Below the pieces are notes generated by a model. That model worked only from the letters and a program-made list of their open reading frames with translations, did no database searches and was not told the DNA's origin. Position numbers and translations under genes: made by a program. Below are positions 18,017-26,835 of a stretch of 64,000 nt of DNA, piece by piece. The stretch's first letter is position 1. Every line of letters starts with the position of its first letter. Source of the stretch: an uncultured Desulfovibrionaceae bacterium (lineage in GTDB: Bacteria > Desulfobacterota > Desulfovibrionia > Desulfovibrionales > Desulfovibrionaceae); assembly GCA_949741925.1 (NCBI GenBank), contig CATJOY010000048.1, forward strand, positions 1 to 64,000, read 5' to 3'.

Positions 18017-19225
18017 ATGGGCAAACATATCTGCATTCTTGGCGGGGACGGCTATTTGGGCTGGCCTTCGGCTATGCGTTTCAGCGCTCTGGGCTATGAC
18101 GTTACCGTGGTGGATAACTATCTGCGCCGGGAACTCTGCGCGCAGTATGGATTGGATTTTCTCTACCCCGTACCGCGTCTGAAGCAGCGCGTTGCCCTGT
18201 GGGAAGCAGTAAGCGGACGGCGTATCCACTTGGCTGAACTTGATCTGGCAGATCCTGAGAACATGCGCGCCTTGTTCAACCCCACCGGCTACGAGCGGCT
18301 CTGCGACGCGCCGTGGCCGGGAGCGCCCGAAGCCGTGCTGCACTATGCGGAGCAGCCTTCCGCTCCGTTTTCGCAACGGGATTACCGCTGTACCGATCTG
18401 ACTCTTGTTAACAACCTGCGCGTCACCTCCAATTTGCTCTGCGCTGTACGCGATTTGAGCCCGCGCAGCCATATTGTTCATATCGGCACCATGGGGGAAT
18501 ACGGCACACCCAATATCGACATTGAGGAAGGGTGGCTGGATATTGCCCACAAGGGCCGTCATGATCGTTTTCTCTTCCCCCGGCAAGGGGCTTCCGTCTA
18601 CCACACGACCAAAATCATGGATACGGATTTGATGTGGTTTTTTGTTCGGGCCTGGAAACTCCGGGTGACGGACCTCATGCAGGGGCCGGTCTATGGTCTG
18701 GAAACGGAAGAAAGCCGCGCTACCCCCGAACTGCGTCCCTATTTCAACTATGATGACCAGTTCGGCACAGTTATCAACCGCTTTATTGTCCAGGCTGTGG
18801 CGGGGCATCCTCTGACCGTTTACGGCAAGGGTGGGCAGACTCGCGGTTACATCAATATCACCGACACCCTGCAATGTGTGGTTGCGGCTGTGCAGCACCC
18901 GGCCCAAGCCGGAGAGTTGCGCATTTTCAACCAGATTACAGAAACCTTCAGCGTGCGGGAACTAGCCCGACGCGTCCGGGAGGTCGGGCGGAAGCGAGGC
19001 CTCAAGGTGGCTATAGAGCATGTGGAAAACCCGCGCACTGAAGCCGAAGAACACTATTATAACCCCACCTACCAAGCCCTACGTGAATTGGGCGTTGTGC
19101 CGCACCCCCTGGATAATGCAACACTGGACAGCATGTTTGACATCGTACAGGGGTATGCCGCCCGTATTCATCCGGAGATTATTTTTCATCCTCTACAGCA
19201 ACGTCAACCAAGAGAACAGGATTAA
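18017..19225 (+). CDS. UDP-sulfoquinovose synthase (SQD1/SqdB-like)
   Basis: Expected to convert UDP-glucose plus sulfite into UDP-6-sulfoquinovose with bound NAD. The 402-residue protein matches plant and cyanobacterial SQD1 from end to end: GGDGYLGWPSAM, IGTMGEYGTPNIDIEEG with T158, SVYHTTK with Y195 and K199, the run GHPLTVYGKGGQTRGY (residues 263-278), and NPRTEAEEHYYNPTY near the C-terminus. This near-identity at the diagnostic motifs separates it from generic epimerases. GGAGGAGG precedes the ATG one base after the dehydratase stop. No sulfolipid synthase (SQD2) is in the window, so the product more likely enters a surface glycan. Confidence 0.9.
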   Translation: MGKHICILGGDGYLGWPSAMRFSALGYDVTVVDNYLRRELCAQYGLDFLYPVPRLKQRVALWEAVSGRRIHLAELDLADPENMRALFNPTGYERLCDAPWPGAPEAVLHYAEQPSAPFSQRDYRCTDLTLVNNLRVTSNLLCAVRDLSPRSHIVHIGTMGEYGTPNIDIEEGWLDIAHKGRHDRFLFPRQGASVYHTTKIMDTDLMWFFVRAWKLRVTDLMQGPVYGLETEESRATPELRPYFNYDDQFGTVINRFIVQAVAGHPLTVYGKGGQTRGYINITDTLQCVVAAVQHPAQAGELRIFNQITETFSVRELARRVREVGRKRGLKVAIEHVENPRTEAEEHYYNPTYQALRELGVVPHPLDNATLDSMFDIVQGYAARIHPEIIFHPLQQRQPREQD

Positions 19226-19230
19226 CGCCC

Positions 19231-21201
19231 ATGCCCAGACTTTTGCTGTATACTGATCTCTCTGCTCGTTATGGCTCCACATTCACAGCATTGGCGGGAC
19301 AACGCCTTCTGCTTGAGCAGCAGGGTATTTTCATGCCGTTTCTCCTATCTGACTTTGGTGTGCCGTCGCATAGCCGATTATGGGCGTATGCAAATAAACT
19401 GCAGGAATGCCCTCCGGAAGATATTACCAAGATGCTTCAAGAGCTGCAGCATCTTGCCGATGAAGGGCGGGATATCCTGCTGTATTGTGCATCGGTGCGA
19501 CCCGTATTGCATCAGAATGTGCTTAATCGACTTCGGCACATACCGGCACTAAAATCATATCAGCTCCACATGCTGTTCACCCTAGGGCGTATGGCCTGCG
19601 GTGTTGAACAGGACATACGCAGAATACAGTATAGGCGGGGAGCCATGCCTCCGCTTTCAGCCATGATCGATCTTGTTCGACGCCGGTATCTTGTAGCGGA
19701 TTTGCTTGTTCTGGCGAACGAAGAATGCGGCAACGATCGGGTTGACGTGGTGGTGGACAACAGCGTTTCGTGTGTGGATAAAGGTGATCCCGCTCTGCTG
19801 GAAAAAGTCTTTAGCCGCCTGGGATGTCCAACGCCGGAGAGCATACCGCCGCGCTCCATCGCAGGACTTGCCTCACAGCGAAACGCACATTTCGTTACCC
19901 TGCTGGGCACACAGAATAACCAATGGCCGCCCATAGACGAGGCCGCCGTCATTCAGCGCTTACAGCGGCAGGAGGCCGGCGGGTCTTTTGAAGCCTGGTT
20001 GGCAAGCCCGTCTGCTGTACGAGCCCAAGCCTTGGAGCGGGAACAGGAGGTCTTGCCTCGCCTGGTGGAACTTGCTGCGTGCTCCGCGGAGGATCTCTGT
20101 ATGCCCCCAGCCTTGTATCCACACATGCCGCACTCCGTATGCTCAGCATTGACAGAGCGGGAAGCGCGGGATTTTGTCGCTGTTTTGCCGTCCGAGGCCA
20201 GGGCAGCGCTGCAACGCCTTTTGGCGCAGAACATATCTGTATTGTCGTCGGAAGAACGTCTGCTGGCCTCCGTCCTTGTTCCTGAAGCCCTCTGCCGCCC
20301 GGAGCCGCTGCTCACCGTGCTCACTCTGGCCTACAATCAGGCAAGGTACATAGGTGAAGCCATTGAAAGCGTTTTGGCGCAACAAACGGATTTTCCCGTG
20401 GAACATATTATTGTTGACCATTGCTCCACGGACGGCACCCAAGATATTATTACGGCCTATGCAGAAAAACATACAAGCATCAGGCCTGTATTGCTGCCGC
20501 GCAGAACCGGCAATGGGGTCAACGTACAGGCCCTGTTCAGCCGCTGCCGTAGCAAATATGCCGCTCTCTGCGATGGCGATGATTACTTTACTGATCCGTT
20601 GAAACTGCAAAAGCAAGTAGATTTTCTGGAGGCCCACCCGGAATGCAGCCTCTGCTTTCATCCTGTAGACGTGGTCTATGAGGATGGTTCACCCTCGCGG
20701 GTTTTCCCTCCGGTAGATATTTTGCCCGGCGGTATACGTAAATTCTATACTCTCAAAGACCTTTTGTTCACGAACCTTATCCAGACAAATTCCGTTGTCT
20801 ATCGCTGGCGTTTTCGCGAAGGACTGCCGGAGTGGTTTGACGCTTCCCTGATTCCCGGCGATTGGTACTGGCATCTGCTGCACGCGGAAACAGGCCTTAT
20901 CGGCTATCTCCAAGACCATATGGCGGTCTATCGCCGCCATGCAACTTCACTGTATGCCACGGCGGAAGTCGATCACGTCACCCACCGGGGAGTGCACGGC
21001 CTCAATGAATTACGCGCCTACAGCGTCTGCAACAGGCATTTCCGCGGTCGCTACGCTAAGGATTTTCAACAACTGGCTTTTGGAGTCTTTGCGGACCTTC
21101 TGCACATATATATCGAAACAGAGGACAATACACTCTTCGAGCAAGCTTGTTCCCTTTGTCCGGACTTTGCCCGGGGCTTTCTGGCGCATCTGGATATGTA
21201 A
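19231..21201 (+). CDS. Large GT2-type glycosyltransferase
   Basis: A 656-residue protein and the last gene of the island. Residues about 364-600 form a family 2 GT-A domain: LLTVLTLAYNQARYIGEAIE, HCSTDGTQDI and the metal-site CDGDDYFTDPLK. The substrate end has PGDWYWHLLHAE. The first 350 residues match nothing I recognise; they are globular, with no signal peptide or membrane segment, and could bind the protein or glycan acceptor. Five bases separate it from the SQD1 gene. Confidence 0.75.
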   Translation: MPRLLLYTDLSARYGSTFTALAGQRLLLEQQGIFMPFLLSDFGVPSHSRLWAYANKLQECPPEDITKMLQELQHLADEGRDILLYCASVRPVLHQNVLNRLRHIPALKSYQLHMLFTLGRMACGVEQDIRRIQYRRGAMPPLSAMIDLVRRRYLVADLLVLANEECGNDRVDVVVDNSVSCVDKGDPALLEKVFSRLGCPTPESIPPRSIAGLASQRNAHFVTLLGTQNNQWPPIDEAAVIQRLQRQEAGGSFEAWLASPSAVRAQALEREQEVLPRLVELAACSAEDLCMPPALYPHMPHSVCSALTEREARDFVAVLPSEARAALQRLLAQNISVLSSEERLLASVLVPEALCRPEPLLTVLTLAYNQARYIGEAIESVLAQQTDFPVEHIIVDHCSTDGTQDIITAYAEKHTSIRPVLLPRRTGNGVNVQALFSRCRSKYAALCDGDDYFTDPLKLQKQVDFLEAHPECSLCFHPVDVVYEDGSPSRVFPPVDILPGGIRKFYTLKDLLFTNLIQTNSVVYRWRFREGLPEWFDASLIPGDWYWHLLHAETGLIGYLQDHMAVYRRHATSLYATAEVDHVTHRGVHGLNELRAYSVCNRHFRGRYAKDFQQLAFGVFADLLHIYIETEDNTLFEQACSLCPDFARGFLAHLDM

Positions 21202-21260
21202 GACGATAAGATCCCAACGGGCGACTCACTTTACCCAGACCAGAAACACAACGTCGGCAC

Positions 21261-21282
21261 GGCAGGCCGAAATCGGCCTGCC
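21261..21282 (+). terminator. Hairpin after the glycan island
   Basis: A perfect 10-bp GC-rich stem GGCAGGCCGA/TCGGCCTGCC with a 2-base loop, 60 bases after the last stop of the operon. No T-run follows, so it may be a transcript-end stabiliser more than an intrinsic terminator. Confidence 0.5.
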
Positions 21283-21382
21283 GTTCGCCGGCGGCATGGT
21301 CCTTGCCGGGGCCTGTTCTGCATCCTCTTTGGCAGAATGCCCCCTGGCGCAGTTCCGCTCTGGCCGGTTTTGCCGCCGGAGT

Positions 21383-21646
21383 TCAGCTCAACGATTTATC
21401 GATACGAGCAACTTCTCCCTTGAGTCCCAAAGAGTTAGCCATTTTGCGCAGTAGCGTGCAAGGCTCTTTTTCCAACGCTCTGCCCTTGACCACCAGGATA
21501 TCCACCAGGGCTTCCAGGGCAACGCCAAACTCATTAACATTGATATACTCCCGGATCTCCTTTTTTTCGGAGGCATCGAGAGAGGGCTGCAAAAGACCAA
21601 GGAGCTTGCCGAACTGTTTTTCCAGCTTATCGAAATCTTCTTCCAT
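21383..21646 (-). CDS. MafI-like immunity protein
   Basis: An 87-residue, helical, acidic protein. The core KKEIREYINVNEFGVALEAL followed by LVDILVV matches the pattern of the MafI immunity family (acidic residues, then ...EYI..NE.G.ALE.L.D...). MafI proteins neutralise MafB polymorphic toxins in Neisseria and have relatives in other bacteria. The ATG at 21646 is preceded by GGAAGAGG; a longer reading to 21751 adds unconserved residues. No toxin or adhesin gene lies next to it, so it looks like an orphan immunity gene. It could have another role. Confidence 0.55.
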   Translation of the reverse strand: MEEDFDKLEKQFGKLLGLLQPSLDASEKKEIREYINVNEFGVALEALVDILVVKGRALEKEPCTLLRKMANSLGLKGEVARIDKSLS

Positions 21647-22168
21647 AGCAAAAGCCTCTTCCTTGCGCTCTGTATCTTTTTGGCAAAACATACGTACAAT
21701 GGCAGCATTGGCCGCAATCGGACCATGCCTGAAGCGCCGACCATACGCCAATCCTCGTTATGGCGAGCCCGGAAACGGCCCCGCCAGCATCTATTACCTC
21801 AAAAAAGCCGTTACGGGAAGTTTTTGATGCCGCCTCTGTAAAAAATTGCGCCTCAAAAAAATAGAAAGAAGCATCACTAACAGACGGCATGCCTCCCCTC
21901 CGGGCTATGACAATTTTTTCCGGAGCGTTCCACAGGGAACCCCCTTAGCAAAGATATATCGCCATATCCTCGCCATTGCCTGGTTGCAGAACAGCGCTGC
22001 CCTCCGTCAAGCAAGCATGGGCAATAGGAAATGCCGAAGCATTTTTCCTTTGCCGTTGCTTGGCATCATAACGCTGCCCGGCCTGTGCAATAGGCACACA
22101 CAGGCTTAAGGTTTTTGCAGAGGAAACAAACCCGCTGTTACAAAAAACGGCATAGGGAGCGGCCAGGT
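21647..22168. other. Gene-free interval before miaB
   Basis: I see no supported gene in these 522 bases. The composition is mixed and short reading frames on both strands lack ribosome sites or family features. The left side should contain the promoter of the MafI-like gene, and the right side any miaB terminator, but neither is clear. Confidence 0.5.
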
Positions 22169-23515
22169 CTATCGGGCTTCTCCGACTTGCTCCGCGCGCA
22201 GGGAATGCATGGCGGCCGCGGTAATCTGCGCGGGCACCAAGCTTCCTTTCCACCCCCTGGCCGGTTCGGGCCCGGTCAAGGTCACATTGACCGTATGGCC
22301 TCTCGGTTCCTTGCCCTGCCAGATGACCAGCCCCGCCTCGGGCTTGGGGCTGAGCTCCTCCAAAAGCACCTCTACCGTCTCGCCTTCAAGGGCACGAAGC
22401 ATTTCCCCGGCATGGGCATACTGCCATTCCTGAAGCCGGGAAAGGCGCTCAAGCTTCTCCTTGCGGGGCAGTTCATCCTGCAGTAAAGCTGCCCGGGTGC
22501 CCGGCCGTTGGGAATAAACAAAGGAAAAGCTGCCCACAAAATTCGCCTGGCGCATAGTCTCCATGGTTTCCTGAAAATCCTCTTCGGTCTCTCCAGGGAA
22601 TCCCACGATAATATCCGTAGAAAAATGCATCTCCGGCCGCGCCGCCCGCAATTTGGCCACCAGGTCAAGATACTGCGCCCGGGTATAACGCCGCCCCATG
22701 CGCTCAAGGATACGGTCTGATCCGGATTGCAGCGGCAGGTGCAACCTTGGAGCCAACACGCTAAGTTCACCAAAGGCCCTGATCAGCTCCGGAGCAAGAT
22801 CTTTGGGATGCGGCGTGATAAAGCGCAACCGCGCCAGCCCGGGGAGCGCCGCCACCTTGTACAAGAGATCGGTAAACCCCATGCCGCCCGAATCATGGCC
22901 ATAGGAGTTCACATTTTGGCCCAACAGGGTAATCTCTCGAGCGCCGGCATCCAGAACCGCCCGGCACTCCTCCAGCACCGCCTCGGCGCGACGCGATTTC
23001 TGCCGCCCCCGCACATAGGGCACAATGCAATAGGAGCAAAAATTATCGCACCCCTGCATAATGGCAACAAAGGCCGAAGCCGGAACCCGGGTTCCGGCGT
23101 ACAGAGGTCCTTCCCGCTCCGGGTATTCCGCACTGAAATCCACCAGGCTAAGCCGCCGGAAACGCTCTCGGGTCAGCCGAACAATGGCGTCAGGGGCTTG
23201 GGCGATGCCGTCCGCCCCAAAAACAAGCCGAACCTGAGAAAAACGGCTAAATAATGCATTTCCGACCTGTTGCGCCACGCAGCCGCCAACACAGACCAAA
23301 ACATTCGGATCATTACCGGTCAGGCTACGAATACGGCCAATCTCGCTGTAGACTTTCTGCTCGGGTTTATCCCGCACCGAACAGGTATTCAGAATATACA
23401 CCGAAGCCTGACCGAACGGCGCTTCGCTGAACCCTCGAGCCTGCATGGCTCGGGCCAACCACTCTGAATCGCCGGCGTTCATCTGGCAGCCGAATGTCGT
23501 GATATGAAAGCTCAT
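22169..23515 (-). CDS. miaB: tRNA-2-methylthio-N6-(dimethylallyl)adenosine synthase
   Basis: Radical SAM methylthiotransferase acting on A37 of tRNAs that read UNN codons. The protein has the N-terminal UPF0004 domain with cysteines in TFGCQMN, LNTCSVRDKPE and CVGGC, the radical SAM triad in MQGCDNFCSYCIVPYVRG, LLGQNVNSYG, and a C-terminal TRAM region. NTCSVRDK and QNVNSYG favour MiaB over RimO or MtaB. About 448 residues, a normal length. The start is uncertain: ATG 23515 matches the family N-terminus, ATG 23524 and GTG 23536 lie just upstream, and none has a strong ribosome site. Confidence 0.93.
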   Translation of the reverse strand: MSFHITTFGCQMNAGDSEWLARAMQARGFSEAPFGQASVYILNTCSVRDKPEQKVYSEIGRIRSLTGNDPNVLVCVGGCVAQQVGNALFSRFSQVRLVFGADGIAQAPDAIVRLTRERFRRLSLVDFSAEYPEREGPLYAGTRVPASAFVAIMQGCDNFCSYCIVPYVRGRQKSRRAEAVLEECRAVLDAGAREITLLGQNVNSYGHDSGGMGFTDLLYKVAALPGLARLRFITPHPKDLAPELIRAFGELSVLAPRLHLPLQSGSDRILERMGRRYTRAQYLDLVAKLRAARPEMHFSTDIIVGFPGETEEDFQETMETMRQANFVGSFSFVYSQRPGTRAALLQDELPRKEKLERLSRLQEWQYAHAGEMLRALEGETVEVLLEELSPKPEAGLVIWQGKEPRGHTVNVTLTGPEPARGWKGSLVPAQITAAAMHSLRAEQVGEAR

Positions 23516-23910
23516 GTCGCGCATATGGAGAGGCACCTACGTCATTCCCGCGCATATGGCAAGTTTTCCCGGCAAACTCTTACCGGCGCCCCTCTCCTTA
23601 TACCGCAGTATTCGCCCCATGGCGCCGCGCGGAACTCCCCCTGGCCGCGCCATAGCGGGAGGTCGCCGGGATGCAATTTCGCGGGCAGCCATCCCCCCCC
23701 CGGCTCCCGGCAGGGGGATACTACTCTACGCCTCTGCAATGCCGGCGACGCTATAGGCGGGACTCCGCCCCAACGAGAAGGCCGGGAAAATGGCGCTTCA
23801 GGTCGGTTTCCGGAGGCAGCTTGCGCAAAGGAGCCCGATACCGCCGTTTCCGGGGCTGGCGTCCCCCGGTCTTTTAGCATATACTCCCTGATTCCCTACC
23901 GGAGGATACC
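23516..23910. other. Divergent intergenic region miaB / gltX
   Basis: No gene is supported in these 395 GC-rich bases. CCGGGG (23850-23855) can pair with CCCCGG (23864-23869) and is followed by TCTTTTA, a weak terminator-like element in the gltX leader. TATACT at 23880 is a possible -10 for gltX with no good -35. Confidence 0.4.
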
Positions 23911-25323
23911 ATGAACGTTGTCACTCGCTTTGCCCCCAGCCCTACAGGGCACCTGCATATCGGCGGCGCTCGCACCGCCGTTTTCTGCTGGCTTCTGGCT
24001 CGCCACTACAACGGCAAGTTCCTGCTCCGCGTCGAAGATACCGACCGCGAGCGTTCTAAGCAAGAATATACCGATTCCATCCTGGCCTCCATGCGCTGGC
24101 TGGGCCTCGATAGCGACGGCGGCCCCTATTACCAGAGCGAACGCATGCCTTTTTACAAGGCCTGTGTTGACCGCCTTCTGGCCTCGGGCCATGCCTACTG
24201 GTGCTCGTGCCCGCCGGAGGATGTCGAAGCCATGCGGGAAAAAGCCCGGGCCGAAGGGAAAAAACCCCGTTATGACGGCCGCTGCCGTGAACTCGGCCTT
24301 GGCCCCGGCCCCGGTCGGGTCGTACGCCTCAAAGCGCCGCTGAACGGCGAAATCAAGTACGAGGATATGGTCAAGGGCCCGCTCAGCGTGGCCGCTGAAG
24401 AACTGGATGATATGGTTCTCTACCGCTCGGACAACACCCCCACCTACAACATGGCCGTGGTGGCCGACGATGTGGATATGGGCGTTACCCACGTGCTGCG
24501 CGGTGACGACCACGTCAACAACACCTTCAAGCAGATCCTTATCTATCAGGCCCTCGGTGAAAAGCTGCCCGTCTTTGCCCACGTGCCCATGATTCTCGGC
24601 CCGGACCGGCAAAAACTTTCCAAACGCCATGGCGCCAAAGCCGTTATCGAATACGAAAAGGACGGCCTGTTGCCCTCGGCTATTCTCAACTATCTGGTCC
24701 GCCTGGGCTGGTCTCACGGCGACCAGGAACTGTTCACCGTTCCTGAACTCATTGCTGCCTTTGACGGCCACAACCTGAACAGCTCCCCTGCCGGATTCGA
24801 TCCGGAAAAGCTGCTCTGGGTCAATGCCCACCACATGCGCGAAACCCCGGCCGCCGCGCTGGCAGAGCAGGTCATTCCTTTCATGGACAACGCGAACCTG
24901 GATCTCACGGCTTTGGCGGGGACGGATAAAGCCCGTCTGACGATCGCCGTTTCCCTCTACCAGCCGCGGGCTGACAACCTTAAGGATCTGGCCGCAAAAA
25001 TCCGCCCGCTGCTTCTCAGCAGCGAACACCTGGAATATGATCCCAAGCTCCGAGCCAAGGCTCTCACCGACGAAGGACGCGCCCACCTTGCCGGGCTGGC
25101 CGAAATCCTGGAAACCGCGGATTTCACCGAACAAGCCCTGGCCGAAGCCATCAAAAGCTATCTCGATACAACCGGCGCGGCCTTTAAAGCTATTGGCCCG
25201 GTCATGCGTCTCGCCCTGCTTGGTGTTTCCGGCGGCCCGGAACTCGCCGCAATCATGCAGGCCCTCGGCAAACCCGAAACCCTGGCCCGCATCCGTCGGG
25301 CTCTGGCGCTTCCCGCCGCCTAG
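23911..25323 (+). CDS. gltX: Glutamate--tRNA ligase
   Basis: Class I aminoacyl-tRNA synthetase that charges tRNA-Glu. The 470-residue protein has the HIGH-type motif in APSPTGHLHIGGARTA, the LRVEDTDRERS binding segment, DVDMGVTHVLRGDDH and the KMSKS-type DRQKLSKRHGA. The C-terminal anticodon-binding helices follow from about residue 330. Length and motifs fit a discriminating GluRS. GGAGG lies before the ATG. A long hairpin follows the stop. Confidence 0.96.
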   Translation: MNVVTRFAPSPTGHLHIGGARTAVFCWLLARHYNGKFLLRVEDTDRERSKQEYTDSILASMRWLGLDSDGGPYYQSERMPFYKACVDRLLASGHAYWCSCPPEDVEAMREKARAEGKKPRYDGRCRELGLGPGPGRVVRLKAPLNGEIKYEDMVKGPLSVAAEELDDMVLYRSDNTPTYNMAVVADDVDMGVTHVLRGDDHVNNTFKQILIYQALGEKLPVFAHVPMILGPDRQKLSKRHGAKAVIEYEKDGLLPSAILNYLVRLGWSHGDQELFTVPELIAAFDGHNLNSSPAGFDPEKLLWVNAHHMRETPAAALAEQVIPFMDNANLDLTALAGTDKARLTIAVSLYQPRADNLKDLAAKIRPLLLSSEHLEYDPKLRAKALTDEGRAHLAGLAEILETADFTEQALAEAIKSYLDTTGAAFKAIGPVMRLALLGVSGGPELAAIMQALGKPETLARIRRALALPAA

Positions 25324-25383
25324 GCAGAAACAATCAGGAACGCCTCACCGCTCCAAGGCCCCCGGCGTCCTCTCGTTCCGAAC

Positions 25384-25423
25384 ACCATGGCCTTCACGGC
25401 AACGCCGCCGTGAAGGCCATGGT
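25384..25423 (+). terminator. Long perfect hairpin after gltX
   Basis: A perfect 17-bp stem (25384-25400 with 25407-25423) and a 6-base loop, 60 bases after gltX. The following tract is only TTGCT. It probably ends or protects the gltX message. Confidence 0.7.
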
Positions 25424-26021
25424 TTGCTAACAGCCCCCAAGCCGAGGCTGGTAAAAAAGGCGTAACGACGGCAGCCATTACCGCCTACGCCTCCGGAGGA
25501 AACCGCTCCCCAAAAGGTTGCCTCAACTTTACGGTAAAAAAATCCCTGGGCCCTCTTTCGCTCTTCTGCTAAATAGCCCCCCTGATGGGGTCTAGGGCAA
25601 CGCCCAACCATGGTGAAAGCGGCTTGGTCCGGAGAGGATGCCCATCGCGGTACCGGCCATCAGCGCGGCGAGCGCAGGAGCGCGAGCGCAACGCGGCATA
25701 TGCACGGAAGGGGGTGACTGTGGTTTTCGGCAGAGCCTTTTTTCCTCTCGAGGGGCTTAGTTGTATCCTTCGGGATCAGGGGAAGGTGGTCTCAGGCTTT
25801 CTGAACGCATATTCACCCTCCTGTTGGGGGGTCCAGGGGGAATCATTTCCCCTGGCGGGGTCCGGGGCAGCGCCCCGGCCGCCGGAGGCATTCCTTAACG
25901 GAGCATCAGCGCCCCACGGCTATCCACATAGTGGGTGTTGCCAGCCCGGATAGCCTCAAAGGCCGCTTCACAAACGGGCGGCTCGGTATCGAAAAGGAGT
26001 TCTTTTCAAAAGCAAAGCGTT
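25424..26021. other. Gene-free interval gltX / aldolase
   Basis: No gene is supported. It contains a partial GC-rich repeat near 25578-25604 (GGGGTCTAGGGCAACGCCC), the full dispersed repeat at 25828-25893, and a small hairpin GAAAAG-GAGTT-CTTTTC near 25995, a possible weak end signal for the aldolase transcript. Confidence 0.5.
25828..25893 (+). repeat. Dispersed GC-rich intergenic repeat, best copy
   Basis: The unit has a G-run with CCAGGGGGAATCATTTCCCC, then CTGGCGGGGTCC, then the hairpin core GGGGCAGCGCCCC and CGGCCGCCGGAGG. A copy in the opposite orientation lies at 49728-49800, and weaker ones near 3240-3325 and 40003-40021. Such hairpin-rich units are consistent with a REP-like family. 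Confidence 0.65.
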
Positions 26022-26783
26022 CTATTTCCTGATACAGGCAGCAAGAAAGGCCTTGCTTCCGGCAGCGAAGAGCCCGGGCATGGAGGAAAACACCAACTGA
26101 AATCCCTGGGCCAGGATATCCGCCGGGCGTTGCCCTCCGGCAACGATGGAGCCCGCAAACTTGCCCTTTTCCCTGGCTATGCCCGCCACCTTCACGGCCG
26201 CCTCAACCACGCGCGGATCCTTAACCTGACCGGGAATCCCCATATCCAAGGAAAGATCGTTCACCCCCAAGAACACGCCGTCCAGACCGGGCACGGAAAG
26301 AATCTCTTCGGCATGAGCCACAGCCTGCCGCGACTCGATACAGGCAATGACCAAGGTCTCTTCGTTCGCCATGCGCACATATTCCGCAGTGGGCAGACCA
26401 TAGCCGAAATCCGCCGCCCGGCACCCGGCGATGCCTCGCTTGCCCAAAGGCGCGTACTTGGCTCTGGCCACCAGCTCCTCGGCCTCCCTGGCCGTGGAAA
26501 GATCGGGCACAATGATTCCGCCTGCGCCGCAATTCAACACAGTCGTCTCGTTGGCCGACCCCGGAATAACCCGAACCAAACTAGTTATCCCCCGGCACTC
26601 GGCAGCCAAGAGCATTCGGGTCAGGGATTGGGGAGCGAGCACAGAGGCTTCGCAATCAATAAAAACAAAGTCAAAGCCCACCAGGGCCGCGACTTCCACT
26701 ATGGCCGGGGCTTCTTCAGTGAAAACAACGCCGGCGGCATGTGCTCCCCCGGCGATTTTGGCTTTTAACGCGTTTTTCTTCAT
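26022..26783 (-). CDS. HpcH/HpaI-family aldolase-like protein
   Basis: A 253-residue TIM-barrel protein of the class II pyruvate aldolase family, which cleaves 4-hydroxy-2-oxo acids. Visible are R71 (TSLVRV), GGIIVPDLSTAREAEELV, KRGIAG, and the metal ligands E150 (IACIES) and D176 (FLGVNDLSLD). One oddity: the DxxH pair of HpaI reads FIDCEAS here, so the catalytic histidine is replaced by alanine A46. The reaction may therefore differ. The ATG has GGAGGAG seven bases upstream. It lies 52 bases after a truncated IclR-type gene, its likely ancestral regulator. Confidence 0.83.
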   Translation of the reverse strand: MKKNALKAKIAGGAHAAGVVFTEEAPAIVEVAALVGFDFVFIDCEASVLAPQSLTRMLLAAECRGITSLVRVIPGSANETTVLNCGAGGIIVPDLSTAREAEELVARAKYAPLGKRGIAGCRAADFGYGLPTAEYVRMANEETLVIACIESRQAVAHAEEILSVPGLDGVFLGVNDLSLDMGIPGQVKDPRVVEAAVKVAGIAREKGKFAGSIVAGGQRPADILAQGFQLVFSSMPGLFAAGSKAFLAACIRK

Positions 26784-26835
26784 GACTGGTTCTCCTCCAT
26801 ACAGAAAAAAGACGGCTGGAAACCGGCGGCAAACA

